From Vaginimicrobium propionicum (GTDB taxonomy: Bacteria; Actinomycetota; Actinomycetes; Propionibacteriales; Propionibacteriaceae), in contig NZ_LT706985.1 in assembly GCF_900155645.1 (NCBI RefSeq), positions 930,001 to 994,000 of the forward strand: a stretch of DNA of 64,000 nucleotides, in the 5' to 3' direction. Below are positions 53,689-63,150 of the stretch, in pieces; position 1 is the first letter of the stretch; the number at the start of each line of letters is the position of its first letter. The notes under the pieces were generated by a model. That model searched no databases. It was given only the letters and a program-made list of their open reading frames with translations, and was not told the DNA's origin. A program made the position numbers and the translations under genes.

Positions 53689-56163
53689 TTAATCAACACC
53701 GCGTTGCACAGCGCCACACCGTTGGCTAGCCAACTCAACGGCGTCAGCTAACGCTGCTACCGCCTCAGATTCTTTCAAAGTGCGTTGTGGATGACGGAAT
53801 CCTAGGGCAAAAGCCAGAGATTTCTTACCCACACCGATTTGATCTCCACGGTAAATATCGAATAACCGAATTGTTTCTAACCATTGCCCGCCACCATCAA
53901 TCAGGGCTTGCTGCACGGTATCCACTGGCACTGATTCATCGACTATCAAAGCGACGTCTTCTTTGGTTAAGGGGAAAGGTGACAATGCCTGCACTTCACC
54001 GCCGTCAGGGGCTAGAGCGATGAGCTCGTCCAAGTCGATTTCTAGAGCGCAAGATCTAGCCGGTAATTCGAAGGCTTGGCACACGTTCGGGTGCAATTCA
54101 CCGGCGTAGCCGATTACCGTCTCGCCCACGTTTAACTGGGCACAACGTCCGGGATGCCACGGAGCCTGTTTGCCGGCTTTGCGGGTCAATTTCAGTCCCA
54201 CGGTGGCCACTATCGTCTCAGCTAGCGCTAAAGCATGTCGCCAGTCTGCCGCCACCGCCGGGTGATCCCAGGCAGCTGGCAACCAGTTACCAGTCAAGAC
54301 GGCTCCCAAGTGACGAGGCTGACGCGGCACCGAATCAAATAGCTCGCGAATTTGTTGGGCGCTTGGCCGTTGTCTGACCGGCAGCATGGGGGCTGGCGCA
54401 GTGTTTCCGCCAGGGAACACTGAACCCACCTCAAATAGCGAAAGGTCGCTCTGGCTACGCGAAACATTACGAGCTGCAGCAGCAAACAAGCCAGGTAGCA
54501 AGGTGGTTCGCAAATATGGCTGGGTGTCGGAGAGCGGGTTAGCCAGCCGGACGCTAGCTCGTCTCGGGTCTGAGGCGTCTAAGCCTAATTTGTCCAATTC
54601 GTCGTAGCCAACAAATGGCAGCGTCAGCACTTCGACGAAACCAGCCGCTGCGCTTGCAGAGACTATAGCACGTTTGGCTTTTTGACTCTTCGACAGCCCG
54701 CGACCAGCGCTGGCGCGTGGAACTCTGGCTACCAAATCATCAATACCGACTTTGCGCCCGACCTCTTCTACATAGTCATAGCGATCTACTAGGTCGGCTC
54801 GCCAGCTAGGCGGAGTTAAGGTGAGCTCATCATGACCCTCAACATGAACGCCTGCAGTACGCAAAATCTGCACGACTTCGTCCGCTTCAACTGGCGTTCC
54901 AAGAATTTTGGCCGGCAACTCAGCAGACATTGTTTGCTGAGGCATTTCGTAAGCTGAACCAACAACGGTCAGTTTATCGGTGATAGTTGCACCACCGTAT
55001 TGGGCTAATAATTCGCCAGCTCTAAGCACGGCCGCAAACCCAAGTTGTGGGTCAACCGTCCTGGCAAAGCGAGTTGATGCTTCACTGGGCAGTTTGTGAC
55101 GCCGGAAAGTGCGACCAATTAATACGGGATCGAAATGGGCGCCTTCTAAAACGATATTCGTGGTGCCCAACTCAATTTCGGTGGTTAGTCCACCCATTAC
55201 ACCGGCCAAACCAATTGGTCCAGAATCGTCAGTAATCAGAATGTCTTCTTCGGTAAGCTCACGTTTGACGTTGTCCAGGGTAACTAGCGTCTCACCTTGA
55301 TGGGCTTGGCGCACCGTGATGGCACCCGATAAGCGATCACCGTCATAGGCATGTAGCGGCTGGCCGGATTCCAACATCACATAATTAGTGACGTCAACAG
55401 CCAAGCTGATAGAACGCATTCCAGCGGCAGCCAACCTAGCCTTCATCCACAGTGGGCTTGGGGCTTTAGGATTCAGATTTTCTACAGTCAACGCAACAAA
55501 AGACGTACAACCCTTAGTAGCTAGTTCGACAGCTTGGCCGCTATCACAAGGTTCAGGCAACTTTGTCGCATATGGGTCATCGAAATTCAAGCCGAATGAT
55601 TGGGCAACTTCTCGAGCCATACCCCGCATCGACAACGCATAACAACCCAGATCCGGAGTGACATCAATTTCTAGCACCTCATCAGGGGCACCTAGAATCG
55701 GCATGGCCTTGTCGCCGGTAGCTGCGTCAATGTCTGCGGGCAGCACGATGATACCGCTATGGTCTTCTCCAATGCCTAACTCGTCAGCGGCACAAATCAT
55801 GCCATCAGAAATGTGGCCATAAGTTTTACGCGCGCTGATTTGGAAATCACCTGGCAGCACAGCTCCAGGCAGAGCAACCACCACCAGATCGCCAGGAGCG
55901 AAATTGTGCGCCCCACAGATAATGCCGCGTGGTTTTTCTTCACCAACGTCAACCTGACACCAACGAATCAGTTTGCCATTCTTTTGCTCATTTTCTTCAA
56001 ACTCCAGCACCCGTCCAACTACGATTGGGCCGCTGACTTCGCCGAATGTTTCGATACGTTCAACCTGCAAGCCCATTCGGGTTAAGGCCTGAGCAATCTC
56101 GACGGTAGTTACGTCTGCCCCAACGTCTACCAGAGAACGCAACCAATTTATTGAAACTCTCAT
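53689..56163 (-). CDS. pheT: Phenylalanyl-tRNA synthetase beta subunit
   Basis: Large subunit of the heterotetrameric synthetase, 824 residues: an N-terminal EMAP/OB domain (GPIVVGRVLEFEENEQ...CQVDVGEE), B3/B4 editing domain, B5 domain (YEMPQQTMSAELPAKILGTP), the inactive synthetase core, and a C-terminal anticodon-binding (FDX-ACB) domain ending LKESEAVAALADAVELASQ. Its ATG overlaps the pheS stop codon (ATGA). Confidence 0.96.
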   Translation of the reverse strand: MRVSINWLRSLVDVGADVTTVEIAQALTRMGLQVERIETFGEVSGPIVVGRVLEFEENEQKNGKLIRWCQVDVGEEKPRGIICGAHNFAPGDLVVVALPGAVLPGDFQISARKTYGHISDGMICAADELGIGEDHSGIIVLPADIDAATGDKAMPILGAPDEVLEIDVTPDLGCYALSMRGMAREVAQSFGLNFDDPYATKLPEPCDSGQAVELATKGCTSFVALTVENLNPKAPSPLWMKARLAAAGMRSISLAVDVTNYVMLESGQPLHAYDGDRLSGAITVRQAHQGETLVTLDNVKRELTEEDILITDDSGPIGLAGVMGGLTTEIELGTTNIVLEGAHFDPVLIGRTFRRHKLPSEASTRFARTVDPQLGFAAVLRAGELLAQYGGATITDKLTVVGSAYEMPQQTMSAELPAKILGTPVEADEVVQILRTAGVHVEGHDELTLTPPSWRADLVDRYDYVEEVGRKVGIDDLVARVPRASAGRGLSKSQKAKRAIVSASAAAGFVEVLTLPFVGYDELDKLGLDASDPRRASVRLANPLSDTQPYLRTTLLPGLFAAAARNVSRSQSDLSLFEVGSVFPGGNTAPAPMLPVRQRPSAQQIRELFDSVPRQPRHLGAVLTGNWLPAAWDHPAVAADWRHALALAETIVATVGLKLTRKAGKQAPWHPGRCAQLNVGETVIGYAGELHPNVCQAFELPARSCALEIDLDELIALAPDGGEVQALSPFPLTKEDVALIVDESVPVDTVQQALIDGGGQWLETIRLFDIYRGDQIGVGKKSLAFALGFRHPQRTLKESEAVAALADAVELASQRCGAVQRGVD

Positions 56164-57305
56164 CGAGCACCTCCAAGCAGGGAACGCGAGAAGCGAATGT
56201 CTCCCTCAACAAAATCACGAAGGTCGGGGGCATTATTACGAAACATAACTGTGCGATCTATACCCATACCGAAGGCGAAACCTGAATAAACGTCTGGGTC
56301 AATACCAGCAGTCTCTAGTACGCGCGGATTCACTACTCCACAGCCACCCCACTCAATCCAGCCCTCAGACTTGCACGTCCTACACGGCTTATCGGGGTTT
56401 GATACCGATTCCCCACGGCAGACGAAACATTCTAGATCCATTTCCGCACTAGGTTCAGTAAACGGGAAATAGTGCGGACGAAGCCTGGTTTTAATATCCC
56501 CAAACATCGCTTGAGCTAGGTGATCGAGGGTGCCCTTCAAATCAGCAAGAGTGATGTCTTTGTCAATGGCTAGTCCTTCAAGCTGATGGAATACCGGTAG
56601 ATGCGTGGCGTCATACTCGTCTGCCCGGTAAACCTTTCCCGGCGAAACGATATATAACGGCACATCGCGAGTGAGCATAGTGCGCATCTGAACCGGCGAA
56701 GTTTGGGTACGCATCAGCAAATGATTTTCCAACGGATCAACAAATAAGGTGTCTGTCAAACCACGTGCCGGATGGTCAGGTCCAATATTTAGTGAATCAA
56801 AGTTCAACCATTCGGCTTCAAACTCTGGGCCTTCTACGACTTCCCAACCCATCGCCAAAAACACGTCACACATAGAGTCAATCAATGCGGTGATTGGATG
56901 GATCGCCCCGACAGGATGCTGAGAAACCGGCAGGGTGAGGTCGACTTTTTCTTCAGCCAGCTTGGCTTCCAATTCAGCGGCCTTAACTTTTTCTGTAGCT
57001 CTAGTCAGGGCTTGATTGACCGCTGCCCTGGCTTGTCCAATCAGCTTACCGGCTGCTTTGCGCTGGCCAGGCTCGAGCTTTCCAATTCCTCGATTGGCCA
57101 TACCAAGCGGCGATTTGTCACCAGCATGGTCATTTCGAGCTTGTTTGAGCTTTTCGCTAGTATTCGCCGCTTCTATAGCAGCCAATGCTTTAGTAACGCA
57201 ATCTGCCACAAAATCGGCATCTAAAGGTGAGCCAACAGGCTGCGAGTTTCGAGTTGATGCTTCAGATTTTGGGAACTCAGCGCGCTTTTCGTCTTGCCCA
57301 GACAT
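56160..57305 (-). CDS. pheS: Phenylalanyl-tRNA synthetase alpha subunit
   Basis: Catalytic subunit of 381 residues: an N-terminal coiled-coil arm that binds the tRNA, then the class II core with HPITALIDSMCDVFLAMGWEV, TSPVQMRTM (motif 2 region), FQLEGL-like FHQLEGLAID and GFAFGMGIDRTVMF (motif 3). About 25 extra residues at the N-terminus are Ser/Glu-rich. AAAGGAG precedes the ATG. Confidence 0.96.
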   Translation of the reverse strand: MSGQDEKRAEFPKSEASTRNSQPVGSPLDADFVADCVTKALAAIEAANTSEKLKQARNDHAGDKSPLGMANRGIGKLEPGQRKAAGKLIGQARAAVNQALTRATEKVKAAELEAKLAEEKVDLTLPVSQHPVGAIHPITALIDSMCDVFLAMGWEVVEGPEFEAEWLNFDSLNIGPDHPARGLTDTLFVDPLENHLLMRTQTSPVQMRTMLTRDVPLYIVSPGKVYRADEYDATHLPVFHQLEGLAIDKDITLADLKGTLDHLAQAMFGDIKTRLRPHYFPFTEPSAEMDLECFVCRGESVSNPDKPCRTCKSEGWIEWGGCGVVNPRVLETAGIDPDVYSGFAFGMGIDRTVMFRNNAPDLRDFVEGDIRFSRSLLGGAR

Positions 57306-57421
57306 GGGCGCTCCTTTTCGATCAGAATCTTCCAGATTAAGCAGACAGCAGGCCTAGACCTGCACAGTAAACCGCTTGAAGATCACAGACATATCTGCAC
57401 CTTATCAGAGCCTAGCCGCAC

Positions 57422-58234
57422 CTAGTGACTGCGTCCGAGCGTTCTGGCGTGTTGGACGCTGGCGGTGGCATAGAGGCACACAGCGGCTGCGGTAGATAAA
57501 TTCAAGCTTTCTGCTTTACCCCACATTGGGACAGAAACAACCTTGTGACAAGCATTTATGACAGCTTTGTCATATCCCCAAGCTTCATTTCCGAAGACCC
57601 AAGCAGTTGGGTTTTCTAGTTGCGAACCTAATTCACCCAAACTCGTCCCACCCGCATCTGAGGCCAACAGTTGTAAACCACTGGCAGCAGCCCATTTCGC
57701 AGCATCGCTGAAATTGACGTTCGTGACGGTTGGGACATGAAAAATGGTGCCCACACTGGCGCGAACAGTTTTCGGGTTAGTCAATTCAACGGAGTCGGTG
57801 GTTAAAATCACCGCGTCTGCCCCGAAAGCGTCTGCGCAACGGATCACCGTGCCAGCATTACCTGGGTCGCGCACCTGAGCGCAGATTGCCACTAGCTTTG
57901 GGGAAGTAGTTAAGTCTTCAAGGTCGACAGCCGGGCTCTTACACACTGCAATAATGTCTTGAGGTGTTGAGGTGGTAGCCAGTTGGGATATTTCACGATG
58001 ATTGGCAACCAAAATTTCAACGTCTCCCCCAGCTAGATCAGCCACTAAACTGCTGGACTCCCCGACGATAAGAGTTTTAGCGAAGCCATAATTTACAGCC
58101 TCTAGAACGGCCTGTTTACCTTCGGCTAGAAATAACCCTTGTTCTAAACGAGCCTTACGCCGCAGTAACGCACGAACCGAGCGCAGACGAGTCTTAGATA
58201 GTCTCGATACGCTCGGTTCGGTTAAGCTATGCAA
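57422..58234 (-). CDS. SpoU/TrmH-family RNA 2'-O-methyltransferase
   Basis: SPOUT-fold methyltransferase of 270 residues, with an N-terminal substrate-binding domain (LRRKARLEQGLFLAEG) and the knotted SAM domain (QVRDPGNAGTVIRCADAFGA, WVFGNEAWGYD, VPMWGKAESLNLSTAAAVCLY). The target rRNA or tRNA is unknown. Only six bases separate it from rplT, as in many actinobacteria where it follows infC-rpmI-rplT. Confidence 0.93.
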   Translation of the reverse strand: MHSLTEPSVSRLSKTRLRSVRALLRRKARLEQGLFLAEGKQAVLEAVNYGFAKTLIVGESSSLVADLAGGDVEILVANHREISQLATTSTPQDIIAVCKSPAVDLEDLTTSPKLVAICAQVRDPGNAGTVIRCADAFGADAVILTTDSVELTNPKTVRASVGTIFHVPTVTNVNFSDAAKWAAASGLQLLASDAGGTSLGELGSQLENPTAWVFGNEAWGYDKAVINACHKVVSVPMWGKAESLNLSTAAAVCLYATASVQHARTLGRSH

Positions 58235-58240
58235 GATGTT

Positions 58241-58606
58241 TTAGATGGTTTCCGGTTGGGCGTTCTTAGCAGCGTCAACCAAGCTCGCGAAAGCCTTGGG
58301 ATCGCTGACTGCCAGCTCAGCTAGAATCTTGCGGTCAACTTCGATGCCAGCATTACGTAGGCCACAAATGAATCGATTGTAGGTCATACCGTTGCTGCGA
58401 CATGCAGCGTTGATCCGCTGAATCCACAAGCTGCGGAAATCGCCTTTCTTAGCGCGACGATCTCGGTAGGCATAGGTAGCTGAGTGCAGCAACTGCTCCT
58501 TGGCCTTGCGATAGAGCCTAGAGCGCTGGCCACGGTAACCGGACGCGGCTTCTAGGACCTCACGACGCTTCTTCTTCGCATTAACTGCGCGCTTAACGCG
58601 TGCCAT
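58241..58606 (-). CDS. rplT: 50S ribosomal protein L20
   Basis: Basic large-subunit protein of 121 residues needed early in 50S assembly ([14 protein letters not shown]...[17 protein letters not shown], and [12 protein letters not shown]). In other bacteria L20 represses the infC operon by binding its leader. Third gene of the infC-rpmI-rplT operon. Confidence 0.98.
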   Translation of the reverse strand: MARVKRAVNAKKKRREVLEAASGYRGQRSRLYRKAKEQLLHSATYAYRDRRAKKGDFRSLWIQRINAACRSNGMTYNRFICGLRNAGIEVDRKILAELAVSDPKAFASLVDAAKNAQPETI

Positions 58607-58628
58607 ATCTACTCCTTAAAATTCCTAG

Positions 58629-58850
58629 TTAACCGCGTTTTGACTTTGGCTTATAGCTGCCAAGCAGACGCTTGACCTTCTTTTGGTCGCCAGCGCCATG
58701 CAACGGGGCGTCAACACTGAGTCGGCGGGTTCTAGTGCTCGGCTTGTGCTCATTCAAGTGGGCTTTGCCAGCTCGCTTATGCATTAGCTTGCCGGTGCCA
58801 CTCACCTTGAACCGTTTCTTAGCACCCGAGTGCGTCTTCATCTTCGGCAT
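58629..58850 (-). CDS. rpmI: 50S ribosomal protein L35
   Basis: Basic 73-residue protein starting [21 protein letters not shown], the family signature. It lies between infC and rplT, with the C-terminal [10 protein letters not shown] motif intact. Confidence 0.97.
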   Translation of the reverse strand: MPKMKTHSGAKKRFKVSGTGKLMHKRAGKAHLNEHKPSTRTRRLSVDAPLHGAGDQKKVKRLLGSYKPKSKRG

Positions 58851-58902
58851 TTGAGCCGCTCCTTATCTATTAATCCAGCCTTTCAAGCCGGAGTTGATCG
58901 CT

Positions 58903-59586
58903 CTACAGATCTATGTCTGGATCCATATTGTCTGCCGGACCGCGCTTCTTCTTAGACTGACCAGCAGCTTTAGCACGCTGAGCAGCCTCATAACGTTTAT
59001 CGGCCTCGGCAGCAGCGCGACGTTCTTCCGCCTTGCGGTTGCGTTCCGCAGAGCTTTGACGTCGAGCCTCGCTCTTTTTCCGGGTGGGAGCCAACACCAT
59101 ATGCATATTGCGGCCCTCCTGCCTCGGGGCTGACTCGACAATACCGAATTCGGTCACTTCTTCAGCCAATCTGGTTAGCAGTTGGGTTCCCAATTCTGGA
59201 CGGGATTGCTCGCGCCCACGGAACATGATGGTTATTTTGACCTTGTCTCCGCCTTTTAGGAAGCGAACAACATGGCCTTTCTTGGTGTTGTAGTCATGCT
59301 CGTCAATCTTTGGACGAAGCTTCATCTCTTTGACGATGCTATTGGACTGGTTACGGCGCGACTCACGAGCCTTTTGGGCATTCTCATACTTGAATTTGCC
59401 GTAGTCCATGAGCTTGCAGACCGGCGGACGCGCGTCAGGAGCGACCTCGACAAGATCAAGACCTGCCTCATCTGCCAAGGTCAATGCCTGCTCAACGCGA
59501 ACGATACCTGCTTGCTCACCGTTGGGCCCTACTAAGCGAACCTCTGGTACCCTGATCCGCTCGTTAATCCGGAATTCGCTGCTGAT
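58903..59586 (-). CDS. infC: Translation initiation factor IF-3
   Basis: Prevents premature 30S-50S joining and proofreads start codons. From ATC 59586 the protein (227 residues) opens [20 protein letters not shown], the expected N-terminus, then [33 protein letters not shown] and the C-terminal domain, with a long basic actinobacterial tail. In frame upstream of ATC there is a TAA stop and no ATG, GTG or TTG, while GGAG lies eight bases before ATC. Starting at the TTG within LTLADE (59484) would remove 34 conserved residues. Non-standard AUU/AUC starts are known for infC and serve autoregulation. Confidence 0.88.
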   Translation of the reverse strand: MSSEFRINERIRVPEVRLVGPNGEQAGIVRVEQALTLADEAGLDLVEVAPDARPPVCKLMDYGKFKYENAQKARESRRNQSNSIVKEMKLRPKIDEHDYNTKKGHVVRFLKGGDKVKITIMFRGREQSRPELGTQLLTRLAEEVTEFGIVESAPRQEGRNMHMVLAPTRKKSEARRQSSAERNRKAEERRAAAEADKRYEAAQRAKAAGQSKKKRGPADNMDPDIDL

Positions 59587-59862
59587 GTTTTCTCCTTCAC
59601 TCAGGCTCGCCCTAGGCGTACCTTAAATGTTTTGGCGTCCAATGTTTTTCAGTCTGTGCTGAGTAACTAAAAAGACCCTCGCAAATGCGAAGGCCTGAGC
59701 AATGCGCGAAAATCACGCTCACTGACCCGACAACCCGAAAGCTGCTCAGGTGGAGGTAGGCCCTCACTTTGAGATGGTCGATTCAATCAATCGGCCTGGC
59801 TAGGTTACCAGAATCACTGTCTAACTCCCAAAACTCAGTAGTTAGCAACACAAAGTGTCAAC
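59587..59862 (-). promoter_or_regulatory. infC leader with promoter and attenuator
   Basis: On the minus strand TTGACA (59861-59856) marks a -35 box right after the hisG stop. In the leader of about 240 bases, 8-bp arms (59693-59686 and 59683-59676) followed by TCTTTTT form an intrinsic terminator. Just upstream TGCTCAGG (59701-59694), next to the terminator arm, is perfectly complementary to CCTGAGCA (59750-59743), giving a competing stem. The pattern is that of a conditional attenuator. Confidence 0.6.
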
Positions 59863-60723
59863 TTAGAGTCGGCATGCTCGCAAATCAGTAACCAGAATGG
59901 CTCTAGCACCCAAATCATATAAATCGTCCATCAATCTTTGAGCCGATTTCGAAGGCACCATGGAACGCACCGCAACCCATCCTGGTTTCGATAGCGGAGA
60001 CACTGTAGGCGCTTCCAGACCTGGGGTTAATCGTGTTGCCGCCTCTAGCAAGTCGTCTGGGATATCATAGTCGAGGAGAGCGTAATCCCTTGCCACAAGG
60101 ACGCCAGAGATTCTTTGCAACAGGTGATCATAGACCGCATCCCCATCGCGACGGTTCTCGTCTCTAGCTATCAACACCGCTTCTGATTCAAGAATCGGGT
60201 CGCCAAAAATATGCAACCCAGCCTTGCGCAAGGTTGTGCCAGTTTCCACGACGTCAGCAATAGCATCGGCAACCCCTAATTGGATTGAACTTTCAACGGC
60301 TCCATCTAGGTGAATGAGCCTGGCGGTTACCGACTGCTTGTCCAAATATTTACCAAGTAGGCCAGGATAGCTGGTAGCAATGCGTTTATTCTGCAGATCT
60401 TCCAGAGTCCAGTTTTGGTTAGGGGCAGCGAAGTGGAAACGAGAACGACCAAACCCCAGCTGCATAATTTCGCTGGCTTCTGCACCAGAATCGATTAACA
60501 TGTCGCGGCCAGTGATTCCTAGATCTAAGGTGCCTTCACCAACGTAGACTGCGATATCACGCGGACGTAGATAGTAGAAATCAACGCCGTTTTCGGGGTC
60601 ACGGCGCACTAATTCTTTGGCATCAGCACGCTGCGGGTAGCCGGCTTCGCGAAATAGTCTGGCAGCACTTTCAGCCAACGCGCCCTTATTTGGGACGGCA
60701 ATTTTTAGCACTCGATCACTCAT
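59863..60723 (-). CDS. hisG: ATP phosphoribosyltransferase (long form)
   Basis: First step of histidine synthesis. The 286 residues correspond to the long, self-regulated type: two binding lobes (LKIAVPNKGALAESA, VGEGTLDLGITGRDML, and the PRPP loop DAIADVVETGTTLRKAGL) and a C-terminal ACT-like regulatory domain. It follows hisE by 12 bases. Other his genes are not in the window. Confidence 0.96.
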   Translation of the reverse strand: MSDRVLKIAVPNKGALAESAARLFREAGYPQRADAKELVRRDPENGVDFYYLRPRDIAVYVGEGTLDLGITGRDMLIDSGAEASEIMQLGFGRSRFHFAAPNQNWTLEDLQNKRIATSYPGLLGKYLDKQSVTARLIHLDGAVESSIQLGVADAIADVVETGTTLRKAGLHIFGDPILESEAVLIARDENRRDGDAVYDHLLQRISGVLVARDYALLDYDIPDDLLEAATRLTPGLEAPTVSPLSKPGWVAVRSMVPSKSAQRLMDDLYDLGARAILVTDLRACRL

Positions 60724-60735
60724 TGTTGCCTCAAG

Positions 60736-61002
60736 TTATAGATATTTGTAGACGTCGTCCAGGCTCAGCCCGAGCTTAATCATCATCGTTTGCAGGTGGT
60801 AAAGCAACTGGCTGATCTCTTCTGCAGCAGCAGCGTTACCCTCGTATTCGCTAGCCATCCACACTTCGGCGGCTTCTTCGACAATCTTCTTGCCGATAGC
60901 GTGAACTCCGGCATCTAGACGCTGGACAGTGCCCGAACCGGCTGGGCGAACTTCCGCAATTCGGGTTAACTCTGCAAATAACTGCTCAAAAGACTTACTC
61001 AC
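60736..61002 (-). CDS. hisE: Phosphoribosyl-ATP pyrophosphohydrolase
   Basis: Second step of histidine synthesis, an all-alpha pyrophosphohydrolase of 88 residues with the family pattern [14 protein letters not shown]...[17 protein letters not shown] 61002 is the likely start ([11 protein letters not shown] follows); a longer frame to 61050 reads into the ftsH promoter region. Divergent from ftsH. Confidence 0.93.
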   Translation of the reverse strand: MSKSFEQLFAELTRIAEVRPAGSGTVQRLDAGVHAIGKKIVEEAAEVWMASEYEGNAAAAEEISQLLYHLQTMMIKLGLSLDDVYKYL

Positions 61003-61049
61003 GCCCAGAATCCTAGTGCACGAAACACAACTCGAAACTGTCCCCGCCA

Positions 61050-61080
61050 CCTCCTAAGATAGACGAAGCATCTTAGGAGG
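61050..61080 (+). promoter_or_regulatory. 11-bp inverted repeat overlapping the ftsH ribosome binding site
   Basis: Perfect arms CCTCCTAAGAT (61050-61060) and ATCTTAGGAGG (61070-61080) around nine bases. The right arm ends in AGGAGG, the ribosome binding site of ftsH, six bases before the ATG. The left arm contains TAAGAT, a possible -10 box. It could be an operator or an mRNA hairpin hiding the ribosome binding site. Confidence 0.65.
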
Positions 61081-61086
61081 ACCTTG

Positions 61087-63150
61087 ATGAGTGACCAGCG
61101 CACCCGTCGGTGGCAGGAAAGCCGCCGCACACCAGAGCGCGCAACCAGCGACGAACGGCTGCAAAGTAACCGTCCAAACGGTAAGGAGCCGCTTAATTCA
61201 CCGCGCCCCTGGCGCACTGAAGGTCTACCGAACCAGGGCGAAGGTAGAGCTAAAAAACCTAAACGCTGGGTGTTTTGGGTAGCCGCCGCTGCACTATTCG
61301 CAGTTATTTGGGGAGTTTTGAGTTGGCAAGACGCCCGCAACGCTCCCCCGACAATTGCTTATACAGAATTTATTTCCCAAGTCGCTGATGGCAATGTCAA
61401 GCAGATATACGCCAAAGGCGACACCATCCAGGGTGAACTGAAAAAGGCTGCCACTCTGCCACCTGCTGAGGGCGAAGAAAAACCAACCGGTAAAGATTAC
61501 ACCAAGTTCTCCACTGAAAGGCCTACCTTCGCAGCAGATGACTTGCTGAATGATCTAGATAAGACCGGCGCTGAGGTACGCGCTACTCCCGTCATTGATG
61601 AGCGTGGCCCGTGGATCAACCTGTTATCAACCATCCTCATGTGGGGTCTACTCATTGGTCTGGCCGTATGGCTGTTCAAGCGGGCGTCCAAAGCTGGCGG
61701 ACCCTTCGGGATGGGACGAGAAGTTAAACCAGTTGAACAATCGAAAGTAAGAGTCAATTTTTCTGATGTTGCTGGTATCGATGAGGTCGAGGAACAGGTT
61801 AACCAAATTGTTGACTTTCTAAAAGATCCGAACAAGTATGCCAAAGTTGGCGCCCGAGCCCCTAAGGGCGTGCTTCTAGAGGGGGCTCCTGGCACTGGCA
61901 AGACGCTGCTGGCCAGGGCAACAGCCGGCGAAGCAGATGTTCCATTCTTCAGCGCCTCCGCCAGCGAATTCATCGAGATGATTGTCGGCGTTGGTGCCCA
62001 ACGAGTACGACAGCTATTTGATGAGGCTAGAAAAGTCGCTCCGGCAATCATTTTCATCGATGAGATAGACGCTATTGGCCGCTCACGTGGCTCTGCAAGG
62101 GTTTCCGGCGGCAACGATGAGCGGGAACAAACGCTAAACCAGATTCTTACCGAGATGGATGGTTTCGACGGCACTGAGGGGGTAATCGTCATGGCCGCCA
62201 CAAACCGCTCTGACGTGCTTGACCCTGCCCTAACCCGTCCTGGACGATTTGATCGAGTCATCACAGTAAGCGCTCCCGACCAGAATGGGCGCGCCCAAAT
62301 TTTGAAAGTCCATACCCGCGATATCCCCTTAGCTGCTGACGTGGATCTCCAACAGATTGCTGCCACCACACCAGGCGCTACCGGCGCTGATTTAGCTAAC
62401 CTGGCCAACGAGGCAGCCATTTTGGCAGCTCGCCGCAGCGACAGTTTGGTTTACTTACGGGATTTCATGAACGCCTTGGAGCAAATCCAATTGGGTGTAG
62501 AACGCTCAGTCGTCATCCCAGAAGATGAGCGCCGCCGCACTGCTTTCCACGAAGGTGGGCACGCACTTTTGGGGATGCTGAGAAAAGGCGCTGACCCTGT
62601 TCGTAAGGTATCAATTATTCCGCGTGGGCAGGCTCTAGGTGTCACCTTGTCAACGCCAGATACTGACCGCTACGGCTATGACGAAGAATATTTGCGCGGG
62701 CGAATTATCGGAGCGTTGGGTGGTATGGCAGCCGAAGATGCTGTGTTCGGGGTCGTTACCACTGGCGCAGAATCTGACTTGCGGCAAGCCACCGCTATCG
62801 CTAGGCAGATGGTCGGCAAGTGGGGAATGTCTAAGAAGGTTGGCCCAATGACCGTCCTGTTAGACGATGCGGATCCCAGGTCTATCGGCATTTCGGAGCT
62901 AACTTTGGAAACTGTTGACGCCGAGGTGCGCCGCATAATCGCTGAATGCCAAGCCCAAGCCGTCCAGTTACTCAGGGAACACCGTAGTCAACTGGACGCT
63001 ATTGCTGACGCATTATTGGCTAAAGAGACCTTGGACGAGGATGAGGTATATCGGGTCGCAGGCATTGAGCGACCGCCTACTCACAATCTTCCTGACTCAT
63101 CGAACACACCTAGCCGCGCCGATTCGTCTGACTCTCCAGCGGCTAGCTGA
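61087..63150 (+). CDS. ftsH: ATP-dependent zinc metalloprotease FtsH
   Basis: Membrane-anchored AAA+ protease that removes damaged and regulatory proteins. About 687 residues: a basic N-terminal tail, a membrane helix near 65-80, a small extracytoplasmic domain, a second helix near 175-195, the AAA module ([25 protein letters not shown], second region of homology TRPGRFDR) and the protease with zinc site [12 protein letters not shown]. The C-terminus is Ser/Pro-rich. ATG 61087 has AGGAGG six bases upstream; the TTG just before it is too close. It overlaps convergent mshC by eight bases. Confidence 0.97.
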   Translation: MSDQRTRRWQESRRTPERATSDERLQSNRPNGKEPLNSPRPWRTEGLPNQGEGRAKKPKRWVFWVAAAALFAVIWGVLSWQDARNAPPTIAYTEFISQVADGNVKQIYAKGDTIQGELKKAATLPPAEGEEKPTGKDYTKFSTERPTFAADDLLNDLDKTGAEVRATPVIDERGPWINLLSTILMWGLLIGLAVWLFKRASKAGGPFGMGREVKPVEQSKVRVNFSDVAGIDEVEEQVNQIVDFLKDPNKYAKVGARAPKGVLLEGAPGTGKTLLARATAGEADVPFFSASASEFIEMIVGVGAQRVRQLFDEARKVAPAIIFIDEIDAIGRSRGSARVSGGNDEREQTLNQILTEMDGFDGTEGVIVMAATNRSDVLDPALTRPGRFDRVITVSAPDQNGRAQILKVHTRDIPLAADVDLQQIAATTPGATGADLANLANEAAILAARRSDSLVYLRDFMNALEQIQLGVERSVVIPEDERRRTAFHEGGHALLGMLRKGADPVRKVSIIPRGQALGVTLSTPDTDRYGYDEEYLRGRIIGALGGMAAEDAVFGVVTTGAESDLRQATAIARQMVGKWGMSKKVGPMTVLLDDADPRSIGISELTLETVDAEVRRIIAECQAQAVQLLREHRSQLDAIADALLAKETLDEDEVYRVAGIERPPTHNLPDSSNTPSRADSSDSPAAS

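Noticed and set aside
57355-57393. Possible 12-residue leader peptide with two Phe codons before pheS
   Set aside because: Only two Phe in twelve residues, the following hairpin has no T-run, and no alternative pairing was found, so attenuation is not supported.
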